DNA of 7,748 nucleotides from Rhodoferax sp. UBA4409 (lineage in GTDB: Bacteria; Pseudomonadota; Gammaproteobacteria; Burkholderiales; Burkholderiaceae_C), in the NCBI GenBank assembly GCA_002390825.1, contig DGQR01000090.1, forward strand, positions 5,660-13,407, written 5' to 3'. The position numbers and the translations under genes are program-made. Positions 1-6,281 of the stretch are shown piece after piece. Within the stretch, counting starts at the first letter, position 1, and every line of letters begins with the position of its first letter. The notes below the pieces were generated by a model. It made no database searches. It was not told the DNA's origin and saw only the letters and a list, made by a program, of their open reading frames with translations.

Positions 1-1
1 C

Positions 2-1072
2 ATCTACCCCAACGGTGTGCGACTGGACGACAGCATTGGCGCGGCCGCAGAGATCGGCATGCGTTTCGTAGCCACACGCGGCAGCATGAGCGTGGGCCAG
101 AGCCAAGGCGGCCTGCCTCCGGACCGGGTGGTAGAACAAGAAGATTTCATCCTGAAAGAAAGCCAACGGCTGATCGAGCAACACCACGATACGAGCTGGG
201 GCTCCATGCTGAATGTGGCGCTGGCGCCCTGCTCGCCGTTCAGCGTGAGCCGCGACCTGATGCGCGAAACCGCGCTGCTGGCCCGCAGCTTGAGCAAGGG
301 AATGAATGGCCAGGGCGTGCGCCTGCACACCCACCTGGCGGAAAACGACCACGACCTGGCCTACAGCCGCGAGAAGTTCGGCTGCACGCCCACCCAATAC
401 GCCCAGGACCTGGGCTGGTTGGGCGACGACGTGTGGCACGCCCACTGCGTGAAGCTGGACGACGAAGGCATCAGCCTGTTTGCCGCCAGCCGCACCGGCG
501 TGGCCCACTGCCCCTGCAGCAATATGCGCCTGGCCAGCGGCATCGCCCCCATTCGCAAAATGCTGAACGCCGGCGTGCCGGTAGGTCTGGGTGTGGACGG
601 CAGCGCCAGCAACGACGCGGCCCACATGGTGAATGAGGCCCGCCAGGCCTTGCTGCTGGCCCGCGTGGGCCGCGCCATGCAGCCACCCGAGAAGCGTGTG
701 CTGCCAACTGGCGAGCACCGCACCTTCTTCGGTTGCGATTTGGGCCCCGCCGAGATGACCGCCCGGGATGCCCTGAGCGTAGCCACCCGGGGCGGCGCGC
801 AAGTGCTGGGCCGCAAGGACATCGGCCACTTGGCGGTGGGCATGTGTGCGGACCTGGTGCTGTTTGATCTGGATACGCTGGGCTTTGCCGGTGGCGCGGT
901 GCACGACCCTGTCGGCAGCCTGCTGCTGAGTGCCAGCCCGCAGGCGGACTACACGGTCGTCAACGGCAAGGTGGTGGTGCGCGAGGGCCACTTGGACACG
1001 GTAGACCTTGGCCCGCTGATGGAGCGCCACAACCGGCTGTCGCTGCAGCTGGCTGCGGCTGCAGTCCACTGA
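2..1072 (+). CDS. Amidohydrolase, probable 8-oxoguanine deaminase (5' truncated by window edge)
   Basis: This is the C-terminal part of a metal-dependent deaminase of the ATZ/TRZ (COG0402) amidohydrolase family. The reading frame is open from base 2, where it reads IYPNGVRLDDS, so the GTG at 17 is internal and the true start lies upstream of the window. The visible part is about 356 residues. Members are usually near 450, so roughly 100 N-terminal residues, including the HxH metal motif, are missing. Visible active-site motifs are HTHLAEN (His codon 332-334, Glu codon 341-343), AHCVKLDDE (His codon 443-445) and GLGVDGSASND (catalytic metal-binding Asp codon 596-598). These, with the GMRFVATRGSMS and VAHCPCSNMRL blocks, match what I remember of bacterial 8-oxoguanine deaminases. 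Hydroxyatrazine-type or other purine/triazine deaminase activity is the main alternative. It is convergent with gudD and probably belongs to a separate purine-salvage or transport operon upstream. Confidence 0.8.
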   Translation: MYPNGVRLDDSIGAAAEIGMRFVATRGSMSVGQSQGGLPPDRVVEQEDFILKESQRLIEQHHDTSWGSMLNVALAPCSPFSVSRDLMRETALLARSLSKGMNGQGVRLHTHLAENDHDLAYSREKFGCTPTQYAQDLGWLGDDVWHAHCVKLDDEGISLFAASRTGVAHCPCSNMRLASGIAPIRKMLNAGVPVGLGVDGSASNDAAHMVNEARQALLLARVGRAMQPPEKRVLPTGEHRTFFGCDLGPAEMTARDALSVATRGGAQVLGRKDIGHLAVGMCADLVLFDLDTLGFAGGAVHDPVGSLLLSASPQADYTVVNGKVVVREGHLDTVDLGPLMERHNRLSLQLAAAAVH

Positions 1073-1080
1073 CCTCACCT

Positions 1081-1164
1081 GCGCAGTAGCTAAAGGCAAT
1101 AGCGCGGATTTGCTCCTGAAATAGGAGCTACTCGCGCAATATCGACGGGCGCCAGAGGCCAATT
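1081..1164. repeat. Structured intergenic repeat (Comamonadaceae-type dispersed element)
   Basis: The gap between the two convergent genes is almost filled by a compact element with nested inverted repeats. GCTCCT (1112-1117) and AGGAGC (1123-1128) form a perfect 6-bp hairpin with a 5-base loop. AGTAGCT (1085-1091) and AGCTACT (1126-1132), extended by GCGC (1081-1084) and GCGC (1134-1137) around one bulged base, form a longer competing stem. The right end, with GCGC, then GGCGCC and AGAGGCCAATT, resembles a short element I recall as repeated in Rhodoferax, Polaromonas and Acidovorax genomes. That resemblance is from memory and was not searched. Only one copy is in the window. There is no T-tract, so it is not a classical intrinsic terminator, though its position between two gene ends would suit RNA 3'-end formation or stabilisation for both. 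Confidence 0.55.
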
Positions 1165-1170
1165 CAAGCC

Positions 1171-2523
1171 TCAACGCACGAGGCAGGGGCGCTTGGGGTC
1201 AAACTTCCAGCCGGGGATCAGGTACTGCATGGCCATCGCGTCGTTGCGTGCGCCCAAGCCGTGCTGCAAGTAGCGCTGGTGGGCTTTTTCGACTTCAACC
1301 ATGTCCAGCTCCACACCCAAACCGGGCGTGGTGGGCACCGGAATCTGCCCGCCCACAATTTGCAGCGGGTCTTGGGTCAGGCGCTGACCGTCCTGCCAGA
1401 TCCAATGGGTATCAATGGCCGTCACCTTGCCCGGTGCAGCGGCCGCCACATGGGTGAACATGGCCAGCGACACATCAAAGTGGTTGTTGGAATGCGAGCC
1501 CCAAGTCAGTCCCCAGGTCTGGCACACCTGCGCCACCCGCACCGAGCCCTGCATGGTCCAGAAATGCGGGTCGGCCAAGGGAATGTCCACCGACTGCAAG
1601 GCCAGCGAATGCGCCAGCTCGCGCCAGTCAGTGGCAATCATGTTGGTGGCAGTGGGTAGGCCTGTGGCGCGACGGAACTCGGCCACGACTTCACGGCCGG
1701 AAAACACACCCTCAGCCCCGCAGGGGTCTTCGGCATAGGCCATCACGCCATGCAAGTCGCGGCACAGGCGCACTGCGTCATTCAACAGCCATCCGCCGTT
1801 CGGGTCCAGCGTGATGCGGGCTTGCGGGAAGCGGGCATGCAAGGCGCGGATGGCCTCCACCTCTTCTTCGCCGCGCAGCACGCCGCCTTTGAGCTTGAAA
1901 TCCTGAAAGCCGTAGCGCGCAAAAGCGGCATCTGCCAAGCGCACCACACCGTCGACGTCCATGGCTTTCTCGTGACGCAGGCGTTTCCAGTCATCTGTCT
2001 GATCCGGCTCGCTGATGTAGGGCAAGTCAGTCTTCTGACGGTCGCCCACATAGAACAGGTAGCCCAGCACCGCGACGCTGCTGCGTTGTTGGCCATCGCC
2101 CAGCAAAGCCGCCACCGGCACGCCTAAGTGCTTACCCAGCAGGTCGAGCAAAGCGCTTTCCACGGCGGTCACTGCGTGGATCGCCACGCGGAGGTCAAAG
2201 GTCTGCAGGCCACGGCCCTCGCTGTCGCGGGCGGCAAAGGCTTCGCGCATACGATTGAGGACGGCGTTGTAGTTGCCTACTGCCTGACCCACCACTAAAG
2301 AGGCAGCGTCTTCCAGCGTCTGGCGGATTTTCTCGCCGCCGGGCACTTCGCCCACACCGGTGTTGCCGCTGCTGTCGGTCAGGATGACGATGTTGCGGGT
2401 AAAGAAAGGTGCGTGGGCACCACTCAGGTTCATCAGCATGCCGTCATGTCCGGCAACCGGGATGACGCGCAGCGCAGTCACCACAGGGGTGCCGCGCACA
2501 GAGGGTTTTTCAGACGGGGTCAT
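1171..2523 (-). CDS. gudD: Glucarate dehydratase, enolase superfamily
   Basis: A 450-residue enzyme predicted to dehydrate D-glucarate to 5-keto-4-deoxy-D-glucarate in the cytoplasm (EC 4.2.1.40). It aligns nearly end to end with remembered E. coli GudD (446 aa), with shared blocks such as GHDGMLMNLSGAHAPFFTRN, RGLQTFDLR, GLGARNDAMAMQYLIPGW and KRPCLVR. Counting from the chosen ATG, the enolase-superfamily catalytic residues are present: Lys210 and Lys212 in FKLKGG, Asp240 in LDPNG, the acidic run in YAEDPCGAE (Glu265/Glu271), Asn294 in TATNM, His344 in GSHSNNH and Asp371 in AIDTHW. A TTG at 2529 would add two residues. The ATG at 2523 is preferred because AAGGAG (2536-2531) sits 7 bases upstream of it, but only 1 base from the TTG. 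The gene lies 71 bases downstream of the GntR regulator on the same strand. The near-absence of substitutions in the signature blocks makes glucarate more likely than another acid sugar. Confidence 0.95.
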   Translation of the reverse strand: MTPSEKPSVRGTPVVTALRVIPVAGHDGMLMNLSGAHAPFFTRNIVILTDSSGNTGVGEVPGGEKIRQTLEDAASLVVGQAVGNYNAVLNRMREAFAARDSEGRGLQTFDLRVAIHAVTAVESALLDLLGKHLGVPVAALLGDGQQRSSVAVLGYLFYVGDRQKTDLPYISEPDQTDDWKRLRHEKAMDVDGVVRLADAAFARYGFQDFKLKGGVLRGEEEVEAIRALHARFPQARITLDPNGGWLLNDAVRLCRDLHGVMAYAEDPCGAEGVFSGREVVAEFRRATGLPTATNMIATDWRELAHSLALQSVDIPLADPHFWTMQGSVRVAQVCQTWGLTWGSHSNNHFDVSLAMFTHVAAAAPGKVTAIDTHWIWQDGQRLTQDPLQIVGGQIPVPTTPGLGVELDMVEVEKAHQRYLQHGLGARNDAMAMQYLIPGWKFDPKRPCLVR

Positions 2524-2530
2524 GGTCAAT

Positions 2531-2536
2531 CTCCTT
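2531..2536 (-). promoter_or_regulatory. Shine-Dalgarno site of gudD
   Basis: Read on the minus strand this is AAGGAG, 7 bases before the ATG at 2523. It decides the start in favour of that ATG over the TTG at 2529. It lies 3 bases beyond a 7-bp stem, and its AAGGA is complementary to UCCUU in that stem's loop. Confidence 0.8.
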
Positions 2537-2539
2537 AGC

Positions 2540-2573
2540 GGGGCGCTCGATATGAAAGGATGGGTGGCGCCCC
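2540..2573 (-). promoter_or_regulatory. Inverted repeat in the gudD leader
   Basis: GGGGCGC (2540-2546) and GCGCCCC (2567-2573) are perfect 7-bp G/C-only arms around a 20-base spacer. In the minus-strand transcript this hairpin ends 3 bases before the gudD Shine-Dalgarno. No U-tract follows, so it does not look like an intrinsic terminator. The loop contains UCCUU, complementary to the AAGGA of the ribosome binding site, so a translation-masking fold is possible. It could also be a chance G/C-rich inverted repeat. Confidence 0.4.
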
Positions 2574-2574
2574 T

Positions 2575-2596
2575 ACATATAGGACATCATACAACT
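2575..2596. promoter_or_regulatory. Putative GntR-family operator, copy A (upstream of gudD)
   Basis: This 22-base stretch matches 18 of 22 positions with 3417-3438 in the gntR/udh divergent region. The shared core is GACAwCATACAACT. It overlaps the last codons and stop of gntR and lies about 50-70 bases upstream of the gudD start. A conserved noncoding sequence before both transcription units of one pathway, next to the gene for a FadR-type regulator, suggests an operator. Binding by this protein is inference. Confidence 0.5.
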
Positions 2597-3374
2597 AAAC
2601 CGCGTCGACCTGCGACTTTCTCAAACGGTCCTTGCTGTTCGCCAAGTGGGTGCGCATGGCGGCGCGGGCTGCATCCGCGTCCTGATTGCGGATGGCGTTG
2701 AAGATGTATTCATGCTCACCATGCACCCGCCGCAGATACGCCAAGCGCCCTTCCGGCGCACTGCTGGCGGTGTTGATGCGGGTGCGCGGAATGATCATGG
2801 TGCCCAGGTACGTCATCAGGTCCGCAAAGTGACGGTTGCCCGTGGACTTGGCAACTTCCATATGGAAACTGAAGTCAGAAGGCACCGCATCCGAGTCTTC
2901 TTCGATCGACTTTTGGAACGCATCCAGCATTGCTTGCATGGCTTGCAAATTGGCCTCAGTGCGGCGCTGTGCCGCCAAGCCCGCCGCCTCGGTTTCCAGC
3001 GAAATCCTTAGCTCTAGCAGGGCAATCACATCTGCGACAGTGGCGAAATCCACATCTGCGATCTGGAAGTTGCCGCTGCTCTGCGGTGCCAGTGCAAAGG
3101 TGCCTACGCCGTGGCGAGTCTCTACCAAACGGTTGGCTTGTAAGCGTGAAATGGCTTCGCGCACCACCGTGCGGCTGACATCAAAACGGCCCATGATTTC
3201 TGACTCGGTGGGCAGTTTGTCGCCGGGTTGGATCGCGCCTTCGCGGATGCTGGCGGCCAGACTTTCGACCACTTCGTTCACCAAGCCTTTGGCGCGGCGC
3301 GGGCGCAAAACGTCGGTCGCCTCCGGTGTTGCACCAGACGCTGCAATTGTTCTAGGGGTTTGCACTAGGTCCAT
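2595..3374 (-). CDS. FadR-subfamily GntR transcriptional regulator of the uronate/glucarate locus
   Basis: A 259-residue regulator with an N-terminal winged helix-turn-helix (about residues 28-95). Key blocks are GDKLPTESEIMGRF, VSRTVVREAISRLQ and the wing RHGVGTF. A C-terminal all-helical FCD ligand-binding domain follows (about 110-250). The typical FCD metal-ligand pattern is visible: Asp167 and His171 in DFSFH, His221 in GEHEYI and His243 in RTHLANS. That subclass usually binds a metal plus a carboxylic acid, which suits an aldarate or uronate effector. The open frame begins at a GTG (3410), but the ATG at 3374 is preferred: it has AAGGA about 7 bases upstream, whereas the GTG has no purine-rich site, and the extra 12 residues look non-conserved. 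It is divergent from udh and upstream of gudD on the same strand. A repressor relieved by a pathway intermediate is the natural model, but activation cannot be excluded. Confidence 0.88.
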   Translation of the reverse strand: MDLVQTPRTIAASGATPEATDVLRPRRAKGLVNEVVESLAASIREGAIQPGDKLPTESEIMGRFDVSRTVVREAISRLQANRLVETRHGVGTFALAPQSSGNFQIADVDFATVADVIALLELRISLETEAAGLAAQRRTEANLQAMQAMLDAFQKSIEEDSDAVPSDFSFHMEVAKSTGNRHFADLMTYLGTMIIPRTRINTASSAPEGRLAYLRRVHGEHEYIFNAIRNQDADAARAAMRTHLANSKDRLRKSQVDAV

Positions 3375-3384
3375 GGAAAAGTCC

Positions 3385-3413
3385 TTGACGCGGTCTGAGA
3401 CGATGACCACAAT
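3385..3413 (+). promoter_or_regulatory. Candidate sigma70-type promoter for the udh operon
   Basis: TTGACG (3385-3390, 5/6 to consensus) and CACAAT (3408-3413, 4/6) are separated by 17 bases, upstream of udh. Transcription would start near 3420, placing the operator-like copy at 3417-3438 across the start site, as expected for a repressor. The -10 match is mediocre and the call is tentative. The opposing gntR promoter must share this 85-base gap, but no convincing pair was found on the minus strand. Confidence 0.3.
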
Positions 3414-3416
3414 TTA

Positions 3417-3438
3417 ACACATCAGACAACATACAACT
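3417..3438. promoter_or_regulatory. Putative GntR-family operator, copy B (gntR/udh divergent region)
   Basis: The second copy of the 22-base motif, containing GACAACATACAACT, sits in the 85-base gap between the divergent gntR and udh starts. From here one bound protein could control both the operon and its own gene. It matches copy A (2575-2596) at 18 of 22 positions, with both copies in the same orientation on the plus strand. It is not an obvious palindrome, which is unusual for a dimeric GntR operator, so the true site may extend beyond or lie offset from this block. Confidence 0.5.
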
Positions 3439-3459
3439 GACAATTCAGCTCTCTATTTC

Positions 3460-4296
3460 ATGACCATTAAAGTACACCACACTTTGCTGATGACCGGCGC
3501 TGCAGGCGGCTTGGGCACTGCCATGCGCGACCGTTTGAAGGCCAATTGCGAGGTCTTGCGCCTCTCTGATCGCAGCGATTTCGGCGCTGCCCGTGCCGGC
3601 GAAGAGGTGGTGCTGGCTGACTTGGCCGATGCCGCAGCGGTAGATGCGATGGTCAAAGGCGTGAACGCCATTGTCCATTTCGGCGGCATCTCGTTAGAGG
3701 GCCCGTTCGAGCCCATTCTGCAAGCCAACATTTTGGGCGTCTACAACTTGTACGAAGCAGCCCGCAAGCATGGCGTGAAGCGCGTGGTGTTTGCCAGCTC
3801 CAACCATGTCACCGGCTTTTACAAGCAGAGCGAAACCATCACCCTGAACCACCCTGCCCGCCCCGACAGCCTGTACGGCGTGAGCAAGGCCTTTGGTGAA
3901 GACCTGTCCCGCATGTACTTTGACCGCTACGGTATCGAGACGGCCTGCGTGCGTATCGGCTCTTCGTTTGCCGAGCCGCGCGACCGCCGCATGTTGGCCA
4001 GCTGGCTGAGCTTTGATGACCTGCACCGCTTGGTCACCGCCTGCCTGACCACGCCGGTGCTGGGGCACACCGCGATCTTCGGCATGTCGGATAACGCAGT
4101 CACTTGGTATGACAACAGCGCCGCCCGCCATGTGGGCTATGTGCCGCAAGACAGTTCCGACCCGTTCCGCGAGGCGGTCTACGCCCGCACGCACGAACCT
4201 GATGTGACCGATCCGGCCGTGATTTACCAAGGCGGCGGCTTCTTGTTCCAGGGCGAGCCCATGACGGCGCACCTGCCACCCAAGAAAACCGCCTGA
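3460..4296 (+). CDS. udh: NAD-dependent uronate dehydrogenase
   Basis: A 278-residue short-chain dehydrogenase/reductase predicted to oxidise the C1 hydroxyl of D-glucuronate and/or D-galacturonate to the aldarolactone with NAD+ (EC 1.1.1.203). The Rossmann motif TGAAGGLG is at residues 12-19, and an acidic residue in RLSDRSD (Asp37) is placed to bind the NAD ribose. FASSNH (111-116) carries the catalytic Ser region, and LYGVSK gives Tyr139 and Lys143. Blocks such as EAARKHGVKRVVFASSNH, FDRYGIE, VRIGSSF and GYVPQDSS closely follow remembered Pseudomonas uronate dehydrogenases, and length is typical (about 265-280). The ATG at 3460 is the first possible start after the in-frame stop at 3415-3417, and family alignment supports it, yet no clear Shine-Dalgarno precedes it. 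It is the first gene of the plus-strand operon; the lactonase follows after one base. Confidence 0.93.
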   Translation: MTIKVHHTLLMTGAAGGLGTAMRDRLKANCEVLRLSDRSDFGAARAGEEVVLADLADAAAVDAMVKGVNAIVHFGGISLEGPFEPILQANILGVYNLYEAARKHGVKRVVFASSNHVTGFYKQSETITLNHPARPDSLYGVSKAFGEDLSRMYFDRYGIETACVRIGSSFAEPRDRRMLASWLSFDDLHRLVTACLTTPVLGHTAIFGMSDNAVTWYDNSAARHVGYVPQDSSDPFREAVYARTHEPDVTDPAVIYQGGGFLFQGEPMTAHLPPKKTA

Positions 4297-4297
4297 G

Positions 4298-5218
4298 GTG
4301 TCTGTGTCTGTTCACACCCCTGCCGTAGAGGCTGTCAGCATGAGCCGAGACAAAGTGGGCGAGAGCCCTGTCTGGTCTGTGGCCAACCAGTGCCTGTACT
4401 GGGTAGACATCGAAGGCCCGTTCATTCACCGATTGAACTGGGGCAATCGCCACCAGAGTACCTGGACACTGCCGGAGCGCGTGGGCTGCATCGCCATGAC
4501 TGAACGCGGCACCCTGATTGCCGCCATGGAGACGGGCATTTTTGAAGTCACCTTGAGTGACCCACCCGTCGCGCACCTCAGCCTGTTGGCCAGCGTGACC
4601 CATCCGCACCCGAGCATGCGCTTCAATGACGGTCGCTGCGACCACCACGGCCGCTTCTGGGCGGGCACCATGGTCCGCGACATGGGACTTGCCAGCCCCG
4701 CCGGCGGCATCTACGGCCTGGACGAGAGCGGACTACGCGGCCCGGTGCTGGACGGTTACATCACCCCCAACGGCATGGCTTTCAGCCCAGACGGCACAAC
4801 CGCCTATTTGTCCGACTCACACCCCAGCCGCCAACAAATCTGGAAGCACTCTTTCGACACCGCCACCGGCACCTGGGGCCCGCAAGCCGCTTGGGTCGAC
4901 ATGCAAGCCCTGCCCGGCCGGCCCGATGGCGCAGCGGTAGATGCAGAAGGCTGCTACTGGATCTGCGGCAACGACGCAGGCCAGATCCACCGCTTCAGCC
5001 CAGAGGGCATGTTGTTGCAGTCGGTTGCCGTGCCGGTGAGCAAGCCGGCCATGTGCGCCTTTGGCGGGCCTGAGCTGCGCCACTTGTTTGTCACGTCCAT
5101 CCGCCCTGCCAGCCCAGCTCCCGGCTTCGATGCCACGCTGGACGGCGCCTTGCTGGTCTTGGAGTCCGGCGTACAGGGCCTTCCCGAACCCTTGTTTTCC
5201 CGTTTTCCCGTCCGTTAA
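4298..5218 (+). CDS. SMP-30/gluconolactonase-family lactonase, likely aldarolactonase
   Basis: A 306-residue six-bladed beta-propeller hydrolase (SMP-30/LRE, COG3386), predicted to open the lactone made by Udh to give the linear aldarate. The family's divalent-metal ligands are visible: Glu22 in GESPVW, Asn158 in TPNGMAFSPDG and Asp210 in GRPDGAAVD. Arg108 and Asn110 in MRFNDGRCD match substrate-contact positions in the human homologue, and DHHGRFWAGTM is a typical blade motif. No signal peptide is seen, so it is cytoplasmic. The start is uncertain. GTG at 4298 follows the udh stop by one base, whereas GTG at 4304 has GAGG (4295-4298) 5 bases before it and would give 304 residues. Tight coupling to udh makes an aldaro-1,5-lactone more likely than gluconolactone. 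COG3386 lactonases in uronate operons have been called UxuL elsewhere, but substrate identity here is inferred from context. Confidence 0.88.
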   Translation: MSVSVHTPAVEAVSMSRDKVGESPVWSVANQCLYWVDIEGPFIHRLNWGNRHQSTWTLPERVGCIAMTERGTLIAAMETGIFEVTLSDPPVAHLSLLASVTHPHPSMRFNDGRCDHHGRFWAGTMVRDMGLASPAGGIYGLDESGLRGPVLDGYITPNGMAFSPDGTTAYLSDSHPSRQQIWKHSFDTATGTWGPQAAWVDMQALPGRPDGAAVDAEGCYWICGNDAGQIHRFSPEGMLLQSVAVPVSKPAMCAFGGPELRHLFVTSIRPASPAPGFDATLDGALLVLESGVQGLPEPLFSRFPVR

Positions 5219-5248
5219 CCCCAAACCAATCCCCATAGAGGAGACAAC

Positions 5249-6217
5249 ATGAAACTGGTACCTACCGTCCTGGCCGCTGCAGTGGCTGTTTTGAGCCTGA
5301 CAGCACACGCCACAGAGTTCAAGTCCGCCGACATCCATAACTCGGACGACTACCCCACTGTCACCGCAGTCAAGTTCATGAGTGACGAGCTCAAGAAGAC
5401 CACCGGCGGCAAGCACAGCATCAAGGTGTTCAACAAAGGTGCTCTGGGCACCGAAAAAGAAACCATTGACCAGGTGAAGATCGGTGCGCTGGATATGGTG
5501 CGCGTGAACATCAGCCCCATGAACTCGGTGTGTGCCAAGACCAACATCCCGGTGCTGCCTTTCCTGTTCCGCTCGGTAGACCACCTGCACAAAGTGCTGG
5601 ACGGCCCGATCGGTGAAGAAATCGCCAAGGACTGCGAAGCGCAAGGCTTTGTGCTGCTGGCCTACTACGACTCCGGCGCGCGCTCGATCTACAGCAAGAA
5701 GCCCATCAAGTCGGTGGCCGACACCAAGGGTCTGAAGATCCGCGTGCAGCAGTCTGACCTGTGGGTCGCACTGACAGCCGCGATGGGCGCCAACCCCACA
5801 CCCATGCCTTTCGGTGAGGTCATGACCGCCCTGAAGACCGGCATTATTGACGCGGCAGAAAACAACTACCCCTCTTACGGCTCCGGCAGCCGCCACTTTG
5901 AAGCGGCCAAGTTCTACAACAAGACCGAACACTCGATGGCTCCCGAAGTGCTCTTGTTCTCCAAGATTGCCTGGGACAAGCTGCCCAAAGCCGAGCAGGA
6001 CCAGGTCCGCGCAGCAGCCAAGGCATCGGTCGCTTTCAACCGCACCGCCTGGGCGGCCTATGAGAAGAAAGAATTCGACATGGTGAAGGCTGCCGGCGTC
6101 GAGATCGTGGAAGTGGACAAGAAGTCCTTCCAGGACGTCATGGGCCCTGTGTATGACAAGTTCGCCAGCACCCCTGATATGAAGCGCCTGGTGAAGGCCG
6201 TGCAAGAAACGAAGTAA
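5249..6217 (+). CDS. dctP: TRAP transporter periplasmic solute-binding protein, probable hexuronate binder
   Basis: A 322-residue DctP-family extracytoplasmic receptor that would capture substrate in the periplasm and deliver it to DctQM. A signal peptide is clear: Lys2, a hydrophobic core at about 7-17 and an AHA|TEF cleavage site after residue 21. Family hallmarks include GALGTEKETIDQVKIGALDM (64-83), GARSIY with Arg145, KIRVQQSDLW with Arg165 (the conserved carboxylate-binding Arg region), GANPTPMPFGEV (180-191) and TGIIDAAENNYPSY (197-210). The ENNYPSY and YDSGARS blocks resemble uronate-binding TRAP receptors that I recall from Comamonadaceae, and the operon context agrees. The start is supported by GAGGAG (5238-5243), 5 bases before the ATG. 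It follows the lactonase after 30 bases. A strong terminator follows, so this gene is probably expressed above dctQM, matching the usual need for excess binding protein. Confidence 0.92.
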   Translation: MKLVPTVLAAAVAVLSLTAHATEFKSADIHNSDDYPTVTAVKFMSDELKKTTGGKHSIKVFNKGALGTEKETIDQVKIGALDMVRVNISPMNSVCAKTNIPVLPFLFRSVDHLHKVLDGPIGEEIAKDCEAQGFVLLAYYDSGARSIYSKKPIKSVADTKGLKIRVQQSDLWVALTAAMGANPTPMPFGEVMTALKTGIIDAAENNYPSYGSGSRHFEAAKFYNKTEHSMAPEVLLFSKIAWDKLPKAEQDQVRAAAKASVAFNRTAWAAYEKKEFDMVKAAGVEIVEVDKKSFQDVMGPVYDKFASTPDMKRLVKAVQETK

Positions 6218-6231
6218 TTCGCGTCTGTGCC

Positions 6232-6266
6232 ACCTCCCGGCCTGAGGGCCGGGAGGTTTTCTTTCT
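6232..6266 (+). terminator. Intrinsic terminator between dctP and dctQ
   Basis: CCTCCCGGCC (6233-6242) and GGCCGGGAGG (6247-6256) pair perfectly around a TGAG loop, and A6232 with T6257 adds an eleventh pair. The T-rich run TTTTCTTTCTT begins at 6257. This is a textbook rho-independent terminator placed 15 bases after the dctP stop and within the operon. It should end much of the transcription and allow partial read-through into dctQM. It may also protect the 3' end of the dctP message. Confidence 0.88.
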
Positions 6267-6281
6267 TCACCGGAGCTCCCC

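Noticed and set aside
1041..1068. GCTGCAGCTGGCTGCGGCTGC low-complexity run at the end of the deaminase gene
   Set aside because: It encodes an Ala/Leu-rich C-terminal tail and is ordinary for G+C-rich coding DNA.
2524..2529. TTG start for gudD two codons upstream
   Set aside because: AAGGAG would be only 1 base from this TTG but is 7 bases from the ATG at 2523.
3375..3410. N-terminal extension of the GntR regulator to the GTG at 3410
   Set aside because: There is no ribosome binding site before the GTG, and a good AAGGA precedes the ATG at 3374. The extension would also run into the candidate promoter elements.
2836..3417. A 193-codon plus-strand open frame opposite gntR
   Set aside because: Its product is Ser/Arg/Ala-rich with no family motif, while the opposite strand encodes a complete GntR/FCD protein.
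5193..5212. Tandem TTTTCCCG repeat at the end of the lactonase gene
   Set aside because: It is two copies within coding sequence (LFSRFPV) with no hairpin, and is likely chance.
5241..5251. GACAACATG before dctP as a third copy of the operator-like motif
   Set aside because: Only about 8 bases match, and they are explained by the end of the ribosome binding site plus the start codon.
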